Source: Rhizobium sp. CFBP 8762 (lineage in GTDB: Bacteria; Pseudomonadota; Alphaproteobacteria; Rhizobiales; Rhizobiaceae). From it: a stretch of DNA of 64,000 bases. Within the stretch, counting starts at the first letter, position 1. Every line of letters begins with the position of its first letter. Location: positions 62,001 through 126,000 of the forward strand of contig NZ_JACYUD010000005.1 of the NCBI RefSeq assembly GCF_014841565.1, given 5' to 3'. The translations under genes were made by a program, and so were the position numbers. Shown here in pieces: positions 1 to 9,111 of the stretch. Under the pieces are notes generated by a model. It saw only the letters and a list, made by a program, of their open reading frames with translations, had not been told where the DNA came from and searched no databases.

Positions 1-256
1 TCGGTCGATCTTCCTTGCGAATAAAGCCATCAGGCACATTCGCCTTTGGCCATTTCACCCACTGGAAAGAACGCTCTATAAGCCGGTCGCCAACTGCCAG
101 ATCACTTGCCGCAGCGAGTATGTCAACGACGGGTTCCCGTTCAATCACAGGGGCGGTTGTCACGACCGCTGGTTGTGACAATTGTACCGCAAGGAATCCA
201 GCTATGAGTGCTGCTATAACTGCAACCAACAAGATAATCGAACGAGTCGTTTTCAC
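1..256 (-). CDS. cpaB: Flp pilus assembly protein CpaB/RcpC (partial, N-terminal end)
   Basis: Only the first 85 codons are in the window; the gene runs off the left edge. A GTG start at 254-256 begins MKTTRSII, followed by one hydrophobic segment (LLVAVIAALIAGFLAVQL) that serves as signal or membrane anchor. After it comes the start of a SAF-type domain (DILAAASDLAVGDRL), which is the typical CpaB/RcpC architecture. CpaB is a periplasmic protein thought to work with the outer-membrane secretin of the Tad apparatus. The next minus-strand genes upstream are the prepilin peptidase and Flp pilin, so the assignment is supported by context as well as sequence. The start is the weakest part: only a poor AGAG precedes the GTG. 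Confidence 0.8.
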   Translation of the reverse strand, partial: MKTTRSIILLVAVIAALIAGFLAVQLSQPAVVTTAPVIEREPVVDILAAASDLAVGDRLIERSFQWVKWPKANVPDGFIRKEDRP

Positions 257-334
257 ATGGATCTCTAATTTTAACGGTCTACGTTATAATAAACTAACCA
301 ATGATATGTGAAATTATGGTTAACGGCCGCCTGC

Positions 335-862
335 CTATTGACCGGCCATTTGTGAGATCGCGAACCTCATAATTTCGGTATTTGGATAAGTCAGAAGGCC
401 TGCAAGGCCAATAGCAATGCCGTAAGGGACTTTTTTTCCGCGGAAGACGTAGTTGGGTAGTAGAGAATTCGCAACGATATTGTTGGAATATAAAAGCCGC
501 ACTAAAAATATTAACAGTACCAGAACCGCTCCAAAAACCGAAACAAGTACGATGTACTCTAACAACGATGGGGTTAAGCCGAACCAGAGGGCGGACGTTG
601 ATAGAAGCTTTACATCTCCCGCGCCTACTTGACTTGTTACATAGAGGGAAAACCCGACTGACAGTATCAACAAGCCAGCAGTTATGTGAAATATAACCGC
701 TTGGCTTGATAAGTTAGACTGATATGCCGCAAAAGGAAAAACACCCAATAAAGTTACAGAAACAATGTTGGGTATCGTCATATTGTAGCTATCACTCAAG
801 GACGCGACGATAAGACAGAAAGGCAGCACGAAGGCTAAAGGAAATATCAATTTAGATTCCAT
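335..862 (-). CDS. cpaA: Prepilin peptidase CpaA/TadV (A24 family)
   Basis: A 175-residue, highly hydrophobic protein with about five or six membrane segments. It carries the two aspartates of A24 aspartic prepilin peptidases: one in the N-terminal SDSYNMTIPN motif and one in the GxGD motif (GAGDVKLLS, about residues 81-89). It lacks the N-terminal methylase domain of long PilD-type enzymes, as is usual for TadV/CpaA. Its expected job is to cleave the leader of the Flp pilin encoded 16 bases upstream on the same strand, at the cytoplasmic membrane. The order pilin, peptidase, cpaB is a standard Tad locus arrangement. Confidence 0.92.
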   Translation of the reverse strand: MESKLIFPLAFVLPFCLIVASLSDSYNMTIPNIVSVTLLGVFPFAAYQSNLSSQAVIFHITAGLLILSVGFSLYVTSQVGAGDVKLLSTSALWFGLTPSLLEYIVLVSVFGAVLVLLIFLVRLLYSNNIVANSLLPNYVFRGKKVPYGIAIGLAGLLTYPNTEIMRFAISQMAGQ

Positions 863-878
863 GCTGCATTAGTATATT

Positions 879-1076
879 TTACTTTACGCCGTTAGTTTTA
901 TCAAATTCAATCGATTCCAAGAATGCCGCCAGTTCACCGTAGAGGTCGACCAAAGCTTTCTTGAAAGTATCGCCCAGAGCTAAAACGGCTGCCCCGACAA
1001 GACCTACAATCAAAGCGTATTCAACGGCTGTTGCCCCAGACTCGTCCGATAAAAATTTCGTTACTGCATGTTTCAT
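879..1076 (-). CDS. flp: Flp-type pilin (Tad pilus major subunit)
   Basis: A 65-residue protein with a short basic leader (MKHAVTKFLSDESG), a cleavage motif G/ATAVEY with the conserved Glu-Tyr pair at mature positions 5-6, and a hydrophobic stretch (ALIVGLVGAAVLAL) that would form the pilus core. Length and motif order are typical of Flp pilins. Cleavage after Gly14 by the adjacent CpaA-like peptidase would leave a mature pilin of 51 residues. The C-terminal part is acidic and charged. It is the first gene of the minus-strand pilus unit and is divergent from the plus-strand Tad genes that begin at 1264. Confidence 0.93.
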   Translation of the reverse strand: MKHAVTKFLSDESGATAVEYALIVGLVGAAVLALGDTFKKALVDLYGELAAFLESIEFDKTNGVK

Positions 1077-1263
1077 TTTGATATCCTTATCTTGGGATGC
1101 TAATTCGCCATATAGCTAAGCAACCATGGGTTGCTATTGCAAAAAGTTGCTTATGATTATTCGCATACAGCCAAAAAATTGATAAGGCAATTGAAATATT
1201 TCATGCGCTAATGAAGAATTCATGAATTTGGTGTACATCGCGTCTACGCAGTGGAGTGAAAAG

Positions 1264-1653
1264 ATGATCAAGATAATTGTTCTTATATTAGCATCCTTAG
1301 CTTTTAGTTTATCCGGTACGGCTATTCAGGCCAACGACGGAGATCATGGTATTTTACGGGTTTACAAGGATCAGTCCCGCATCTTGAAGCTGGATCGCCC
1401 TGCTTTGCGCGTCATTGTCGGAAGTTCCGAGGTGGCCGATGTCGCTGTGGCCGATCCTCAAACGGTGGTGGTGACGGGCAAAAATTATGGTGCAACCAAT
1501 CTGGTTATCATCGACAGCGATGGAAACACATTGCTAGACGAGCGGGTACTTGTGTCAATCGATGAGGGCAATACGGTGCGATTGTATCAGTCAACCGGGC
1601 GAACTGTTTTATCCTGCACACCTTCGTGTGAGCAGCACCGGCGTTCACAGTGA
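1264..1653 (+). CDS. Secreted pilus assembly protein with CpaC N-terminal domain
   Basis: I chose the ATG at 1264 because GGAG lies 7 bases before it and the protein then opens with a signal peptide (MIKIIVLILASLAFSLSG..AIQA); an in-frame ATG at 1222 has no ribosome site. The mature part has the pattern of the pilus/secretin N-terminal domain (ILKLDRPALRVIVG, VADVAVADPQTVVVTG, TNLVIID). It ends with a cysteine pair (SCTPSC) that could form a disulfide. It has no secretin domain, so it resembles the short stand-alone CpaC-N proteins of alphaproteobacteria rather than full CpaC. A periplasmic partner of the Tad secretin is the likely role; this is inferred from family and location. Confidence 0.75.
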   Translation: MIKIIVLILASLAFSLSGTAIQANDGDHGILRVYKDQSRILKLDRPALRVIVGSSEVADVAVADPQTVVVTGKNYGATNLVIIDSDGNTLLDERVLVSIDEGNTVRLYQSTGRTVLSCTPSCEQHRRSQ

Positions 1654-1704
1654 CACGTATAAGTTGTTTTTGGAATTTACAAATTGTTAAGGCAAGTCGG
1701 GATC

Positions 1705-2283
1705 ATGGGCTTTTTTCGTCACTGGTGCGATCGCTTCAGGACAGATAGTCGCGGCTCCGTTGCGGTGGAGTTCGCGCTGCTGGTGGTGCCGTTTCTTGCT
1801 CTCATATTTGCTTCCGTTGACTCGGTCCTGACATCGGTTGCCGAGTACAGGCTCATCAAAGAGGCCAACGTTGTTGTACGTGAATTGATGACTGGTCAAA
1901 TAACGAAGTCCGATGCTTCCGGGGTACAGTTTAAAATCTGTGAACGACTAGGAACGTTATTTGACTGCTCGATGGTGTCCGGGAAGCAGAATTTTTTCGT
2001 TGATCTACGGCACTCAACCGACGGTGTTGTTTATGACCGTTTGGATAAAATTCCTCTTGAACTACTGGCAAAAGGGACCGATCCGCGATCGCAAAAACAA
2101 AATTTTCAGTTCGATCCCGGCGGACCCGGTACGATCAATGTATTGCGCATTTATTATCGCTGGGAAATGAAACTGGAACTCGTGCGGCCATTCATGTCCG
2201 GTGTTGCCCAAGATGAGAACGGGAACAATTTTACCTATGTCATGATGGTGAATGAGGTTTTTCGAATGCCGTCCGATGGGTGA
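1705..2283 (+). CDS. TadE-like pseudopilin/pilus assembly protein
   Basis: The protein (192 residues from ATG 1705) starts with a short basic segment, then the TadE motif DSRGSVAVEFALLVV and a hydrophobic helix (PFLALIFASVDSVL). This class of minor pilins is processed by the Tad prepilin peptidase. The rest is a soluble domain with two or three cysteines. A TTG at 1684 is an alternative start seven codons upstream; neither start has a strong ribosome site. Its stop overlaps the next gene by four bases (GTGA), so translation is probably coupled. It belongs to the Tad locus at the left edge of the window. Confidence 0.8.
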   Translation: MGFFRHWCDRFRTDSRGSVAVEFALLVVPFLALIFASVDSVLTSVAEYRLIKEANVVVRELMTGQITKSDASGVQFKICERLGTLFDCSMVSGKQNFFVDLRHSTDGVVYDRLDKIPLELLAKGTDPRSQKQNFQFDPGGPGTINVLRIYYRWEMKLELVRPFMSGVAQDENGNNFTYVMMVNEVFRMPSDG

Positions 2284-2867
2284 TAGCGTCCATGCCTAAA
2301 TTGGGAAAACTGCAGTTCGGGAGTCGGTGGTCGCTGTTTGCGCGGGATGAGCGAGGTGCAAGTGCAGTCGAGTTCGTCTTGGTCGTACCGATGATCATCG
2401 CTGCCTATATTTTTACTCTGTCTTTTTCCATTGGCGCTATTGTTGCCGTAAAGACGGACAGCGCGGCACGGTCAGTGTCCGATATATTCGCGTCTCAGAC
2501 ATCGTTTACAGAAGAAGATTTCAAGGGTGTTCTAAACCTAATCAATATACGGCTGGCACCGTATGTACCTGATGGTGCGACCTATAAAATTTCAGCGATA
2601 AACGCATCAGGGTCAGGCGAGGGTACTTATGTGTGGTCGCGTGACAGCAAAAATCCTGCACTCAACCAGAAAGGTCAAAAGTACGCCAATGACAAACGTA
2701 TCATCGGAAAAGGTTTTTATATCCTGACGGAGGTATCAGTGCCCTACAGAATGCTGGGTCCATGGCTTTTGGAAAAAGACGGCATGTTGCCTAGTATGAA
2801 TCTTAAGGGCAATCAAATCGTTGCGACGACGTCGGAAACCGCTCCGGTTTGCTCCGTGTGCAAATGA
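2280..2867 (+). CDS. TadE/TadG-like pilus assembly protein
   Basis: A 195-residue protein whose N-terminus carries the motif DERGASAVEFVLVV followed by a hydrophobic helix, as in TadE/TadG proteins. The GTG start overlaps the stop of the preceding TadE-like gene (GTGA at 2280-2283); an in-frame ATG at 2292 is an alternative. The mature part is a soluble domain ending in a CSVC motif, close to the C-terminus, that may form a disulfide in the periplasm. Two TadE-type proteins in tandem are common in Tad loci, where they act as minor pilins. No further Tad genes follow; the next gene is deoB. Confidence 0.8.
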   Translation: MIASMPKLGKLQFGSRWSLFARDERGASAVEFVLVVPMIIAAYIFTLSFSIGAIVAVKTDSAARSVSDIFASQTSFTEEDFKGVLNLINIRLAPYVPDGATYKISAINASGSGEGTYVWSRDSKNPALNQKGQKYANDKRIIGKGFYILTEVSVPYRMLGPWLLEKDGMLPSMNLKGNQIVATTSETAPVCSVCK

Positions 2868-2921
2868 CATCGTTTGCAATGTGTTGGTGGGCATTCTATT
2901 CCATCGTTAGAGGTAAATGCG

Positions 2922-4142
2922 ATGGCGCGGGTTTTTTTGGCAGTTCTGGACAGTTTTGGCATAGGCGGCGCGCCGGATGCGGCGGACTTTGGTGATATGG
3001 GGGCCAATACGCTTGGCCATATTGCTGAGTTCTGCGCGACCGGTGCAGGTGATCGCGCTGGCTTGCGCGCCGGGCACCTGGTTTTGCCCAATCTTGCGGC
3101 GCTGGGGCTTTTGCAGGCAGCGGAGCTTGCGAGCGGTGACTTTCCGGTGGGTATGGCGCCGCCGGAGGCGCCTACTGGGCTTTATGGTGCAGCCAGCGAA
3201 GTGTCGCGGGGCAAGGATACACCGTCCGGGCACTGGGAGATTGCGGGCACTCCAGTCACGTTTGACTGGGGCTATTTCAGCACGGACGGGCTGCCGTTCC
3301 CGCCCAAGCTGGTCAAGGCAATCTGTCGTGAGGGGCAGGTTCCGGGGATATTGGGAAACTGTCACGCATCAGGAACGGATGTGCTTAAGCAGTTTGGTGA
3401 GGAGCATCTGCTGACCGGGCAGCCTATCTGCTACACGTCGACCGATTCCGTATTTCAGATCGCTGCCCATGAGGAAACATTTGGGCTGCATCGTCTGTTG
3501 GCATTGTGTGAGGTGGTGCGCGCATTGCTGGACCGTGAGAACATTGGGCGGGTAATCGCGCGGCCCTTTGTCGGCACGGATTCCTCCAACTTTACCCGCA
3601 CAGGAAACCGGCGCGACTACTCTGTTCTTCCGCCAGAACCCACGCTGCTGGACCGGCTTGTGGAGGCTGGGCGGTCCGTTCATGCGGTGGGGAAAGTTGC
3701 CGATATTTTTGCGCATCAGGGCGTGAGCCATATCATCAAGGCCAATGGCAATATGGCGCTGTTCGATGCTACATTGGCGGCGGCAGATGTAGCGGAAGAG
3801 GGGGATCTGGTTTTCACCAATTTTGTCGATTTCGACATGGTGTATGGTCATCGGCGGGATGTAGCGGGTTATGCCGCAGCGCTTGAGGCTTTTGATCGTC
3901 GCCTGCCGGAGTTGCGCGATAAGCTGCGCGAGGACGATATTATGATTCTGACCGCAGACCATGGCTGTGACCCCACATGGCGCGGTACGGACCATACGCG
4001 GGAGCGGGTGCCGGTGTTGGTGTTCGGGCCGAAGGTGAAGCCCGGATCGATTGGGATACGGTCAACATTTGCCGATATCGGAGAAAGCGTCGCCAAGGTT
4101 CTCGGCATCCCCGCAGGGCCACATGGGCATAGCTTCCTGTGA
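2922..4142 (+). CDS. deoB: Phosphopentomutase
   Basis: The protein (406 residues from ATG 2922, preceded by AGAGG) interconverts (deoxy)ribose 1-phosphate and 5-phosphate, linking nucleoside phosphorolysis to sugar catabolism in the cytosol. The alkaline-phosphatase-like metal sites are visible: an N-terminal [23 protein letters not shown], and a C-terminal [18 protein letters not shown]. Length matches the DeoB family. It sits 77 bases upstream of upp on the same strand and faces the minus-strand deoA-deoC-punA-cdd unit, so nucleoside catabolism genes are gathered here on both strands. A longer reading from 2874 overlaps no ribosome site and was not used. Confidence 0.96.
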   Translation: MARVFLAVLDSFGIGGAPDAADFGDMGANTLGHIAEFCATGAGDRAGLRAGHLVLPNLAALGLLQAAELASGDFPVGMAPPEAPTGLYGAASEVSRGKDTPSGHWEIAGTPVTFDWGYFSTDGLPFPPKLVKAICREGQVPGILGNCHASGTDVLKQFGEEHLLTGQPICYTSTDSVFQIAAHEETFGLHRLLALCEVVRALLDRENIGRVIARPFVGTDSSNFTRTGNRRDYSVLPPEPTLLDRLVEAGRSVHAVGKVADIFAHQGVSHIIKANGNMALFDATLAAADVAEEGDLVFTNFVDFDMVYGHRRDVAGYAAALEAFDRRLPELRDKLREDDIMILTADHGCDPTWRGTDHTRERVPVLVFGPKVKPGSIGIRSTFADIGESVAKVLGIPAGPHGHSFL

Positions 4143-4219
4143 CTTTGAGCGCGGAACAGCTTGCAGTGCGCAGTGGTTCTGTGAAAAAGATGATCGACAT
4201 TTGACACGAAGGAACGGCC

Positions 4220-4849
4220 ATGAATGGTGTAACGGTTATCAGTCACCCGCTTGTGCAGCACAAGCTCACCATTATGCGCAAGAAGGAAACCTCGACCGCC
4301 GGTTTTCGCCGTCTTCTGCGTGAGATTTCCACGCTGCTGTGCTACGAGGTCACGCGTGATCTGGAACTGACGACGGAAACCATCGAAACGCCGATGCAGA
4401 CCATCGAAGCTCCAGTGCTGGAAGGTAAAAAGCTGGTGTTTGCCTCGATCTTGCGTGCAGGCAATGGCCTGCTGGAAGGCATGCTGGAACTGGTGCCTTC
4501 GGCCCGTGTATCGCATATTGGCGTGTACCGCGATCACGATACGCTGGAAGCAGTCGAGTATTTTTTCAAGGCACCGGATGATATCAATGAGCGGCTGGTG
4601 ATTGTGGTGGATCCGATGCTGGCGACGGGCAATTCTGCCATTGCAGCAATCGAGAAGCTGAAGGAGCGGGGCGCCAGCAATCTGCGCTTCCTGTGCCTGC
4701 TGGCGGCACCCGAAGGTTTGCGCAATTTTCAGGACGCGCATCCCGATGTACCGGTGTTTACGGCGGCCATCGATAGCCATTTGAACGAGCAGGGTTATAT
4801 TATGCCGGGTCTGGGTGACGCCGGAGACAGGATGTACGGTACGAAATAG
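4220..4849 (+). CDS. upp: Uracil phosphoribosyltransferase
   Basis: A 209-residue cytosolic enzyme that makes UMP from uracil and PRPP. The PRPP loop is at about residues 130-140 ([12 protein letters not shown]), and the uracil-binding C-terminus reads [18 protein letters not shown], ending exactly as in family members. AAGGAA lies seven bases before the ATG. It would salvage the uracil released by the pyrimidine phosphorylase encoded on the other strand. Its stop is only four bases from the stop of convergent deoA, and no terminator hairpin is visible between them, so read-through transcripts may overlap. Confidence 0.97.
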   Translation: MNGVTVISHPLVQHKLTIMRKKETSTAGFRRLLREISTLLCYEVTRDLELTTETIETPMQTIEAPVLEGKKLVFASILRAGNGLLEGMLELVPSARVSHIGVYRDHDTLEAVEYFFKAPDDINERLVIVVDPMLATGNSAIAAIEKLKERGASNLRFLCLLAAPEGLRNFQDAHPDVPVFTAAIDSHLNEQGYIMPGLGDAGDRMYGTK

Positions 4850-4853
4850 CGAC

Positions 4854-6164
4854 TTACTCTATCCGGTCCCATATCAAGGGGCCGTCAACCTTCGGCTCAT
4901 CAGAAATCGTATACAGAGACCGCATCGTGTATGCAGCGCTCAGCGCGGCATCTTCTGTTGCCGCGTGGACGAAGCCGATGGGCTGGCCGCGACTGACGGG
5001 CGTGCCGAGCGGCAGAAGGGCGTCGAAGCCGACACTGTGGTCTATAGTGTCAGTGTGGTGAAGGCGCCCGCCCCCCAGTGTGATCAGCGCCACGCCAATG
5101 TCCCGCGTTTTGCAATGCGTTAGAAAACCATCGTGTTCTGCTTGTATGGGCATGAAGAACGGAGCAGATGGTAAAATTGTATCCGCCTTTTCGATAATGT
5201 TGGCAGGACCGCCGAGCCCTTGGACCATCCGGGCGAAATGGTCCGCAGCACGACCTGAGTTAAGCGCCGTCTCTGCCTGCGCGCTCGCATCTGCGTGATC
5301 TGCAGCAAGGCCGGATGCGATCAGCATGTCTGCGGCCAGCGCCATGATGATGCTATGCGCGCGTGTGCCTGTTTTCTCGCCACGTAGAAACGCAATGCAA
5401 TGGCGCATTTCCAAGGCGTTGCCGACAGCATCGGCCAGCGGCTCATTCATATCGGTGATCAACGCTGTGGTTTTAACGCCCGCGCCGTTGGCAACGTCCA
5501 CCAGCGAGCGGGCCAGTGCCTGCGCATCCTCCACGGTGTTCATGAACGCGCCGTTGCCAACCTTCACGTCCATGACAAGGCTCTGCAATCCGCTGGCAAG
5601 CTTCTTGGAGAGGATCGAGGCGACGATCAAGGGCAGGGAATCGACTGTCGCGGTGACATCGCGGATGGCATAGAGGCGGCGGTCGGCAGGGGCCAGATCC
5701 TCGGTTTGTCCGATGATGGCGCATCCCGCCTGTTTCAGCACGTCACAAAACTGCGGCGTGCCGGGCGTGATTGTGTAGCCGGGTAGCGACTCCAGCTTAT
5801 CCAGTGTGCCGCCCGTGTGGCCCAGCCCCCGGCCGGAAATCATCGGCACGACCATGCCGCAGGCGGCAGCGATGGGGGCAAGCATCAGCGAGATATTGTC
5901 ACCCACGCCGCCGGTGGAGTGCTTGTCAGCAACGGGCCGGTCCCATCCCGCCCAGTTCAAAACCGCTCCTGAATCGCGCATGGCAAGCGTGAATGCGACG
6001 GTTTCGGCACGGCTCATGCCTGAGAACCAAACCGCCATGGCGAAAGCCGCCACCTGCGCATCCGACAGGGACCCGTTGGATATGCCGTGCACGAGGGCGG
6101 CAATTTCTTGAATTTCCAAGGTTTCTCCGTCGCGCTTGCGGCGGATAAGGTCTTGTGGGATCAT
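4854..6164 (-). CDS. deoA: Thymidine phosphorylase
   Basis: A 436-residue protein that phosphorolyses thymidine to thymine and deoxyribose 1-phosphate. The family signature is clear: KHSTGGVGDN at about 81-90 (phosphate binding) and SGRGLGHTGGTLDKLES at about 110-126. Length matches the DeoA family. The ATG overlaps the deoC stop (ATGA at 6161-6164 region), so the two are translationally coupled. It is the last gene of the minus-strand nucleoside uptake and breakdown unit. Confidence 0.97.
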   Translation of the reverse strand: MIPQDLIRRKRDGETLEIQEIAALVHGISNGSLSDAQVAAFAMAVWFSGMSRAETVAFTLAMRDSGAVLNWAGWDRPVADKHSTGGVGDNISLMLAPIAAACGMVVPMISGRGLGHTGGTLDKLESLPGYTITPGTPQFCDVLKQAGCAIIGQTEDLAPADRRLYAIRDVTATVDSLPLIVASILSKKLASGLQSLVMDVKVGNGAFMNTVEDAQALARSLVDVANGAGVKTTALITDMNEPLADAVGNALEMRHCIAFLRGEKTGTRAHSIIMALAADMLIASGLAADHADASAQAETALNSGRAADHFARMVQGLGGPANIIEKADTILPSAPFFMPIQAEHDGFLTHCKTRDIGVALITLGGGRLHHTDTIDHSVGFDALLPLGTPVSRGQPIGFVHAATEDAALSAAYTMRSLYTISDEPKVDGPLIWDRIE

Positions 6165-6937
6165 CAGTAAACGGCTTCCGCCGTCGTGTTGTCTGTGCCA
6201 TCCAGTGTCGCGAGGATATCGTCGAGCAGACCGGAGGCCCCGAAGCGGAATGTCGCGGGCGACACCCAGTCCTGCCCGAAAATGGTGCTGGCGAGATCGA
6301 AATAGGCTTTGGCGTCCGTCACCGTGCGCACCCCGCCAGCGGGCTTGAAGCCAACCTTACGCCCGCTTTCCTGTATGGAGGTTAGCATCAGGTCGGCTGT
6401 TTCCAGCGTGGCATTAATGGCGACCTTGCCGGTGGAGGTCTTGATAAAATCCGCGTGTTCGCGAATGGCGATGTGGGACGCGTTGCGGATCAGATTGCGA
6501 TCCTGCAGCTCTCCGGTTTCCAGAATCACCTTCAGCGTAACAGGCGCTTGGCAGGCGGCGCGGACTGCGGATATCATGGTCCGCACGGCGTCCTCATCTC
6601 CGGCCATCAACGCGCGATAGGGGATGACCAGATCGATTTCGTCAGCCCCATCGGCAAGCGCGGTGGTTGTCTCGGCAACAACGGTTTCAACGGGCAGATC
6701 ACCGCGGGGAAAATTGACGACCGTTGCAATACGTACCGGACTATCCACACCCAGCAAGTGCCGGGCCTTGGCAACAAAGCGCGGCCAGATGCAGATGGCG
6801 GCAACACTGCCATAGTGCGTGATAGCGCGGGCGCAAAGACGCTCGATGGCGGCATCGTCGCACGTATCGGTCAGGTCGGTCAGGTCCAGAAGGGAGAGGG
6901 CCGTTTTGGCCGCCTGTTGCAGGGTCGCGTCCGTCAT
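6164..6937 (-). CDS. deoC: Deoxyribose-phosphate aldolase
   Basis: The start at 6937 gives 257 residues beginning MTDATLQQAA and has AAGGA ten bases upstream; a much longer reading to 7216 only overlaps the neighbouring gene. The class I aldolase lysine is seen in DFIKTSTGK (about K166) and the second active-site lysine in GFKPAGGVRT (about K201). The enzyme splits deoxyribose 5-phosphate to acetaldehyde and glyceraldehyde 3-phosphate. It lies 11 bases after the purine nucleoside phosphorylase gene and overlaps deoA, so the unit encodes the whole path from deoxynucleoside to central metabolism, with deoB on the other strand. Confidence 0.96.
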   Translation of the reverse strand: MTDATLQQAAKTALSLLDLTDLTDTCDDAAIERLCARAITHYGSVAAICIWPRFVAKARHLLGVDSPVRIATVVNFPRGDLPVETVVAETTTALADGADEIDLVIPYRALMAGDEDAVRTMISAVRAACQAPVTLKVILETGELQDRNLIRNASHIAIREHADFIKTSTGKVAINATLETADLMLTSIQESGRKVGFKPAGGVRTVTDAKAYFDLASTIFGQDWVSPATFRFGASGLLDDILATLDGTDNTTAEAVY

Positions 6938-6948
6938 CGTCCAGTTCC

Positions 6949-7746
6949 TTATTCCGGGCTCGCCAGCATTGCAGTTAGAATTGCGGCAAGCCGCTTTCCA
7001 CCGATGGGAGCCATGTCTTTCGTTTCCGTGTGGCTGAGTTCTGCGCCTGTCATGCCAGCTGCAAAATTGGTGATGACGGAGGCTGCGGCGACACGCAAGC
7101 CCGCGTAGCGCGCCAAGATTACCTCCGGCACGGTGGACATGCCGACCGCATCGGCGCCCAGAACCCGCGCCATGCGAATTTCCGCCGGGGTTTCGAAGCT
7201 CGGGCCGGAAAACCACATGTAGACGCCACTGCTTAAGGGGATGTTGAGGTTCGTGGCTGCGGTTGTCATGCGGTGCGCCAGCTCCGCATCATAGGCGTTG
7301 GTCATGCCCACAAAGCGGTCGTCGCTCGGCTCACCGATTAGAGGATTGTGACCGGAAAAATTGATGTGGTCACTGATCTGCATAACGGAGCCGGGGGGCA
7401 TGTCGGGACGCAGCGACCCGGCAGAATTGGTCAGAATAAAATTTTGAACGCCCAGCCCTTTCAGGGCTTCAATGGGAATGCGCATGGCACGCGCGTCGCC
7501 CGTTTCATAATAATGAACGCGGCCAGACAGCATGATAATAGGCGTATTACCGAGATAGCCTGCGACCAGTTCCCCCGCATGGCCGGAGACGCTGCTGACG
7601 GGAAAGCCTGGCAGATCGGCATAAGGAATGCGGATGGGATCACGCACCGCATCGATCAGAGCGCCAAGGCCGGAGCCAAGCACGATACCGGTGCGGGGCA
7701 TCAGGCCGTTCAATTCAGCGATCAGCAGATCAATCAGTGTTTTCAA
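6949..7746 (-). CDS. punA: Purine nucleoside phosphorylase (class II, trimeric type)
   Basis: The protein (265 residues) starts most plausibly at a TTG that overlaps the cdd stop (TTGA at 7743-7746), with GAGG about ten bases upstream. Family II PNP features are present: GSGLGALID near the N-terminus, GRVHYYE in the middle, LTNSAGSL and the base-binding region GPSFETPAEIR, then VGMSTVPE. It phosphorolyses inosine and guanosine (and the deoxy forms) to base and sugar phosphate. Its position between cdd and deoC in one overlapping unit fits complete salvage of nucleosides imported by the ABC system encoded upstream. Confidence 0.93.
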   Translation of the reverse strand: MKTLIDLLIAELNGLMPRTGIVLGSGLGALIDAVRDPIRIPYADLPGFPVSSVSGHAGELVAGYLGNTPIIMLSGRVHYYETGDARAMRIPIEALKGLGVQNFILTNSAGSLRPDMPPGSVMQISDHINFSGHNPLIGEPSDDRFVGMTNAYDAELAHRMTTAATNLNIPLSSGVYMWFSGPSFETPAEIRMARVLGADAVGMSTVPEVILARYAGLRVAAASVITNFAAGMTGAELSHTETKDMAPIGGKRLAAILTAMLASPE

Positions 7747-8135
7747 CCGATGGCCTCGGTCTGGAAGCTGTGAGGCAACAGGTCGGCAATGGTCATGGTC
7801 TTTTGAATGCCAGCCTCGTCGCAGAGATAGATTTTGGTGTCGGCATCGGAAAATTCCGCCAGACGCTGGCGGCAACCGCCGCAGGGCGGGCAGAGCGCCA
7901 GCTTTTGGGCGATAACCGCGACCTCACGGATTTTGTGCTGGCCAGCCATTACCATATGGCTGATGGCGGTGGTTTCAGCGCACCAGCCTTCCGGGAAGGA
8001 GATGTTCTCGATATTCGCCCCGCTATAGACAGAGCCATCATCCGTGCGGATAGCTGCGCCAACGGGAAATTTGGAATAGGGCGCATGGGCCCTGGCCATG
8101 GCGGTGCGCGCCGCCTCAAACAGATCGTGAGCCAT
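7743..8135 (-). CDS. cdd: Cytidine deaminase (small tetrameric type)
   Basis: A 130-residue zinc enzyme converting (deoxy)cytidine to (deoxy)uridine. The zinc and catalytic motif is CAE (in PEGWCAETTA) with PCGGC as the other two cysteine ligands; three cysteines and the short length mark the tetrameric class rather than the E. coli dimeric type. SGANIEN is the substrate-binding motif. AAGGAG lies upstream of the ATG, which overlaps the permease stop by one base (TAATG). Confidence 0.96.
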   Translation of the reverse strand: MAHDLFEAARTAMARAHAPYSKFPVGAAIRTDDGSVYSGANIENISFPEGWCAETTAISHMVMAGQHKIREVAVIAQKLALCPPCGGCRQRLAEFSDADTKIYLCDEAGIQKTMTIADLLPHSFQTEAIG

Positions 8136-9106
8136 TACCGCTCCTTTACGTAGGGTATGCCGCCCGCCTTGGGCGGCGTCGCCTTGCCAATAAAACCCGC
8201 CAGCAGGATGACGGTGAGAATATAGGGCAGCGCCTGCATCAACTGCACCGGCACCTGCCCGATAACAGGCAGCGGTGTGCCCTGCATACGAATAGCGAAG
8301 GCGTCCAGAAAGCCGAACAGAAGGCAGGCGAACATGACCGGCACGGGACGCCATTTGGCGAAGATCAACGCAGCAAGCGCGATATAGCCCTTGCCCGCCG
8401 TCATGCCCTTGACGAAGCCCGCCGTCATCGCCAGCGAAAGATAGGCACCAGCAAGTCCACACAAAATTCCGCAGCAAATCACCGCACGGTAGCGCAGCCA
8501 GATCACGGAAATCCCGGCGGTGTCGACCGCCGCCGGATTTTCACCCACGGCGCGCAGGCGCAGACCAAAGCGGGTGCGATACAGCACCCACCAGCTGAAG
8601 GGCACCATGGCGAAGGCCAGATAGGTCAACGCGAACTGGCCGGATAGAATGTTGGAATAAATGGGCCCGAGGATCGGCACCTCCCGAACGGCATCGGCAA
8701 ACGGCAGGTTGATAACCTGAAAGCGCCCGGTTTCTGACAGCGCTGGTGTGCGCCCGCCCTGGCGAAACCAGGCCTCGCCGAGAATGACCGTGGCACCGGC
8801 CACCACAAAGTTGATGGCCACGCCCGAAACGATCTGGTTGCCGCGTTGCGTGATGGAGGCATATCCATGCACCAGCGACAGGGCAATGGACACGAGCACG
8901 CCCGCCCCAAGCCCCAGAAAGGCAGACTGCGTGACGCCAGCCACCGCACCGGCGGCAAAGGCGGCCCCAAGCATTTTCCCTTCCAGCCCGATATCGAAGA
9001 CACCCGCCCGCTCGGTAAACAATCCCGCCAGCGCCGCCAAAATCAGCGGTACGGACACACGAATGGTGGATTCCAGCAGGACGATGAGGGTGTGATAGAG
9101 GTCCAT
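8135..9106 (-). CDS. Nucleoside ABC transporter permease (second permease)
   Basis: A 323-residue inner-membrane protein with about eight to ten hydrophobic segments and the BPD_transp_2-type motif ERAGVFDIGLEGKMLGAAFAA near the N-terminus. I place the start at ATG 9106 with GGGAG ten bases upstream; a GTG at 9115 overlapping the previous stop is possible. It pairs with the other permease (9112-10248), the duplicated ATPase and the BMP-family binding protein. Transporters of this class import nucleosides, and here the downstream genes are cdd, punA, deoC and deoA, which supports nucleosides as substrate. Confidence 0.92.
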   Translation of the reverse strand: MDLYHTLIVLLESTIRVSVPLILAALAGLFTERAGVFDIGLEGKMLGAAFAAGAVAGVTQSAFLGLGAGVLVSIALSLVHGYASITQRGNQIVSGVAINFVVAGATVILGEAWFRQGGRTPALSETGRFQVINLPFADAVREVPILGPIYSNILSGQFALTYLAFAMVPFSWWVLYRTRFGLRLRAVGENPAAVDTAGISVIWLRYRAVICCGILCGLAGAYLSLAMTAGFVKGMTAGKGYIALAALIFAKWRPVPVMFACLLFGFLDAFAIRMQGTPLPVIGQVPVQLMQALPYILTVILLAGFIGKATPPKAGGIPYVKER

Positions 9107-9111
9107 GACAA

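Noticed and set aside
15-311. A 98-codon plus frame at the left edge
   Set aside because: Antisense to cpaB, whose signal anchor and SAF-type start are clear.
3869-4780. A 303-codon minus frame across deoB and upp
   Set aside because: Runs antisense through two certain genes and their gap; no motifs.
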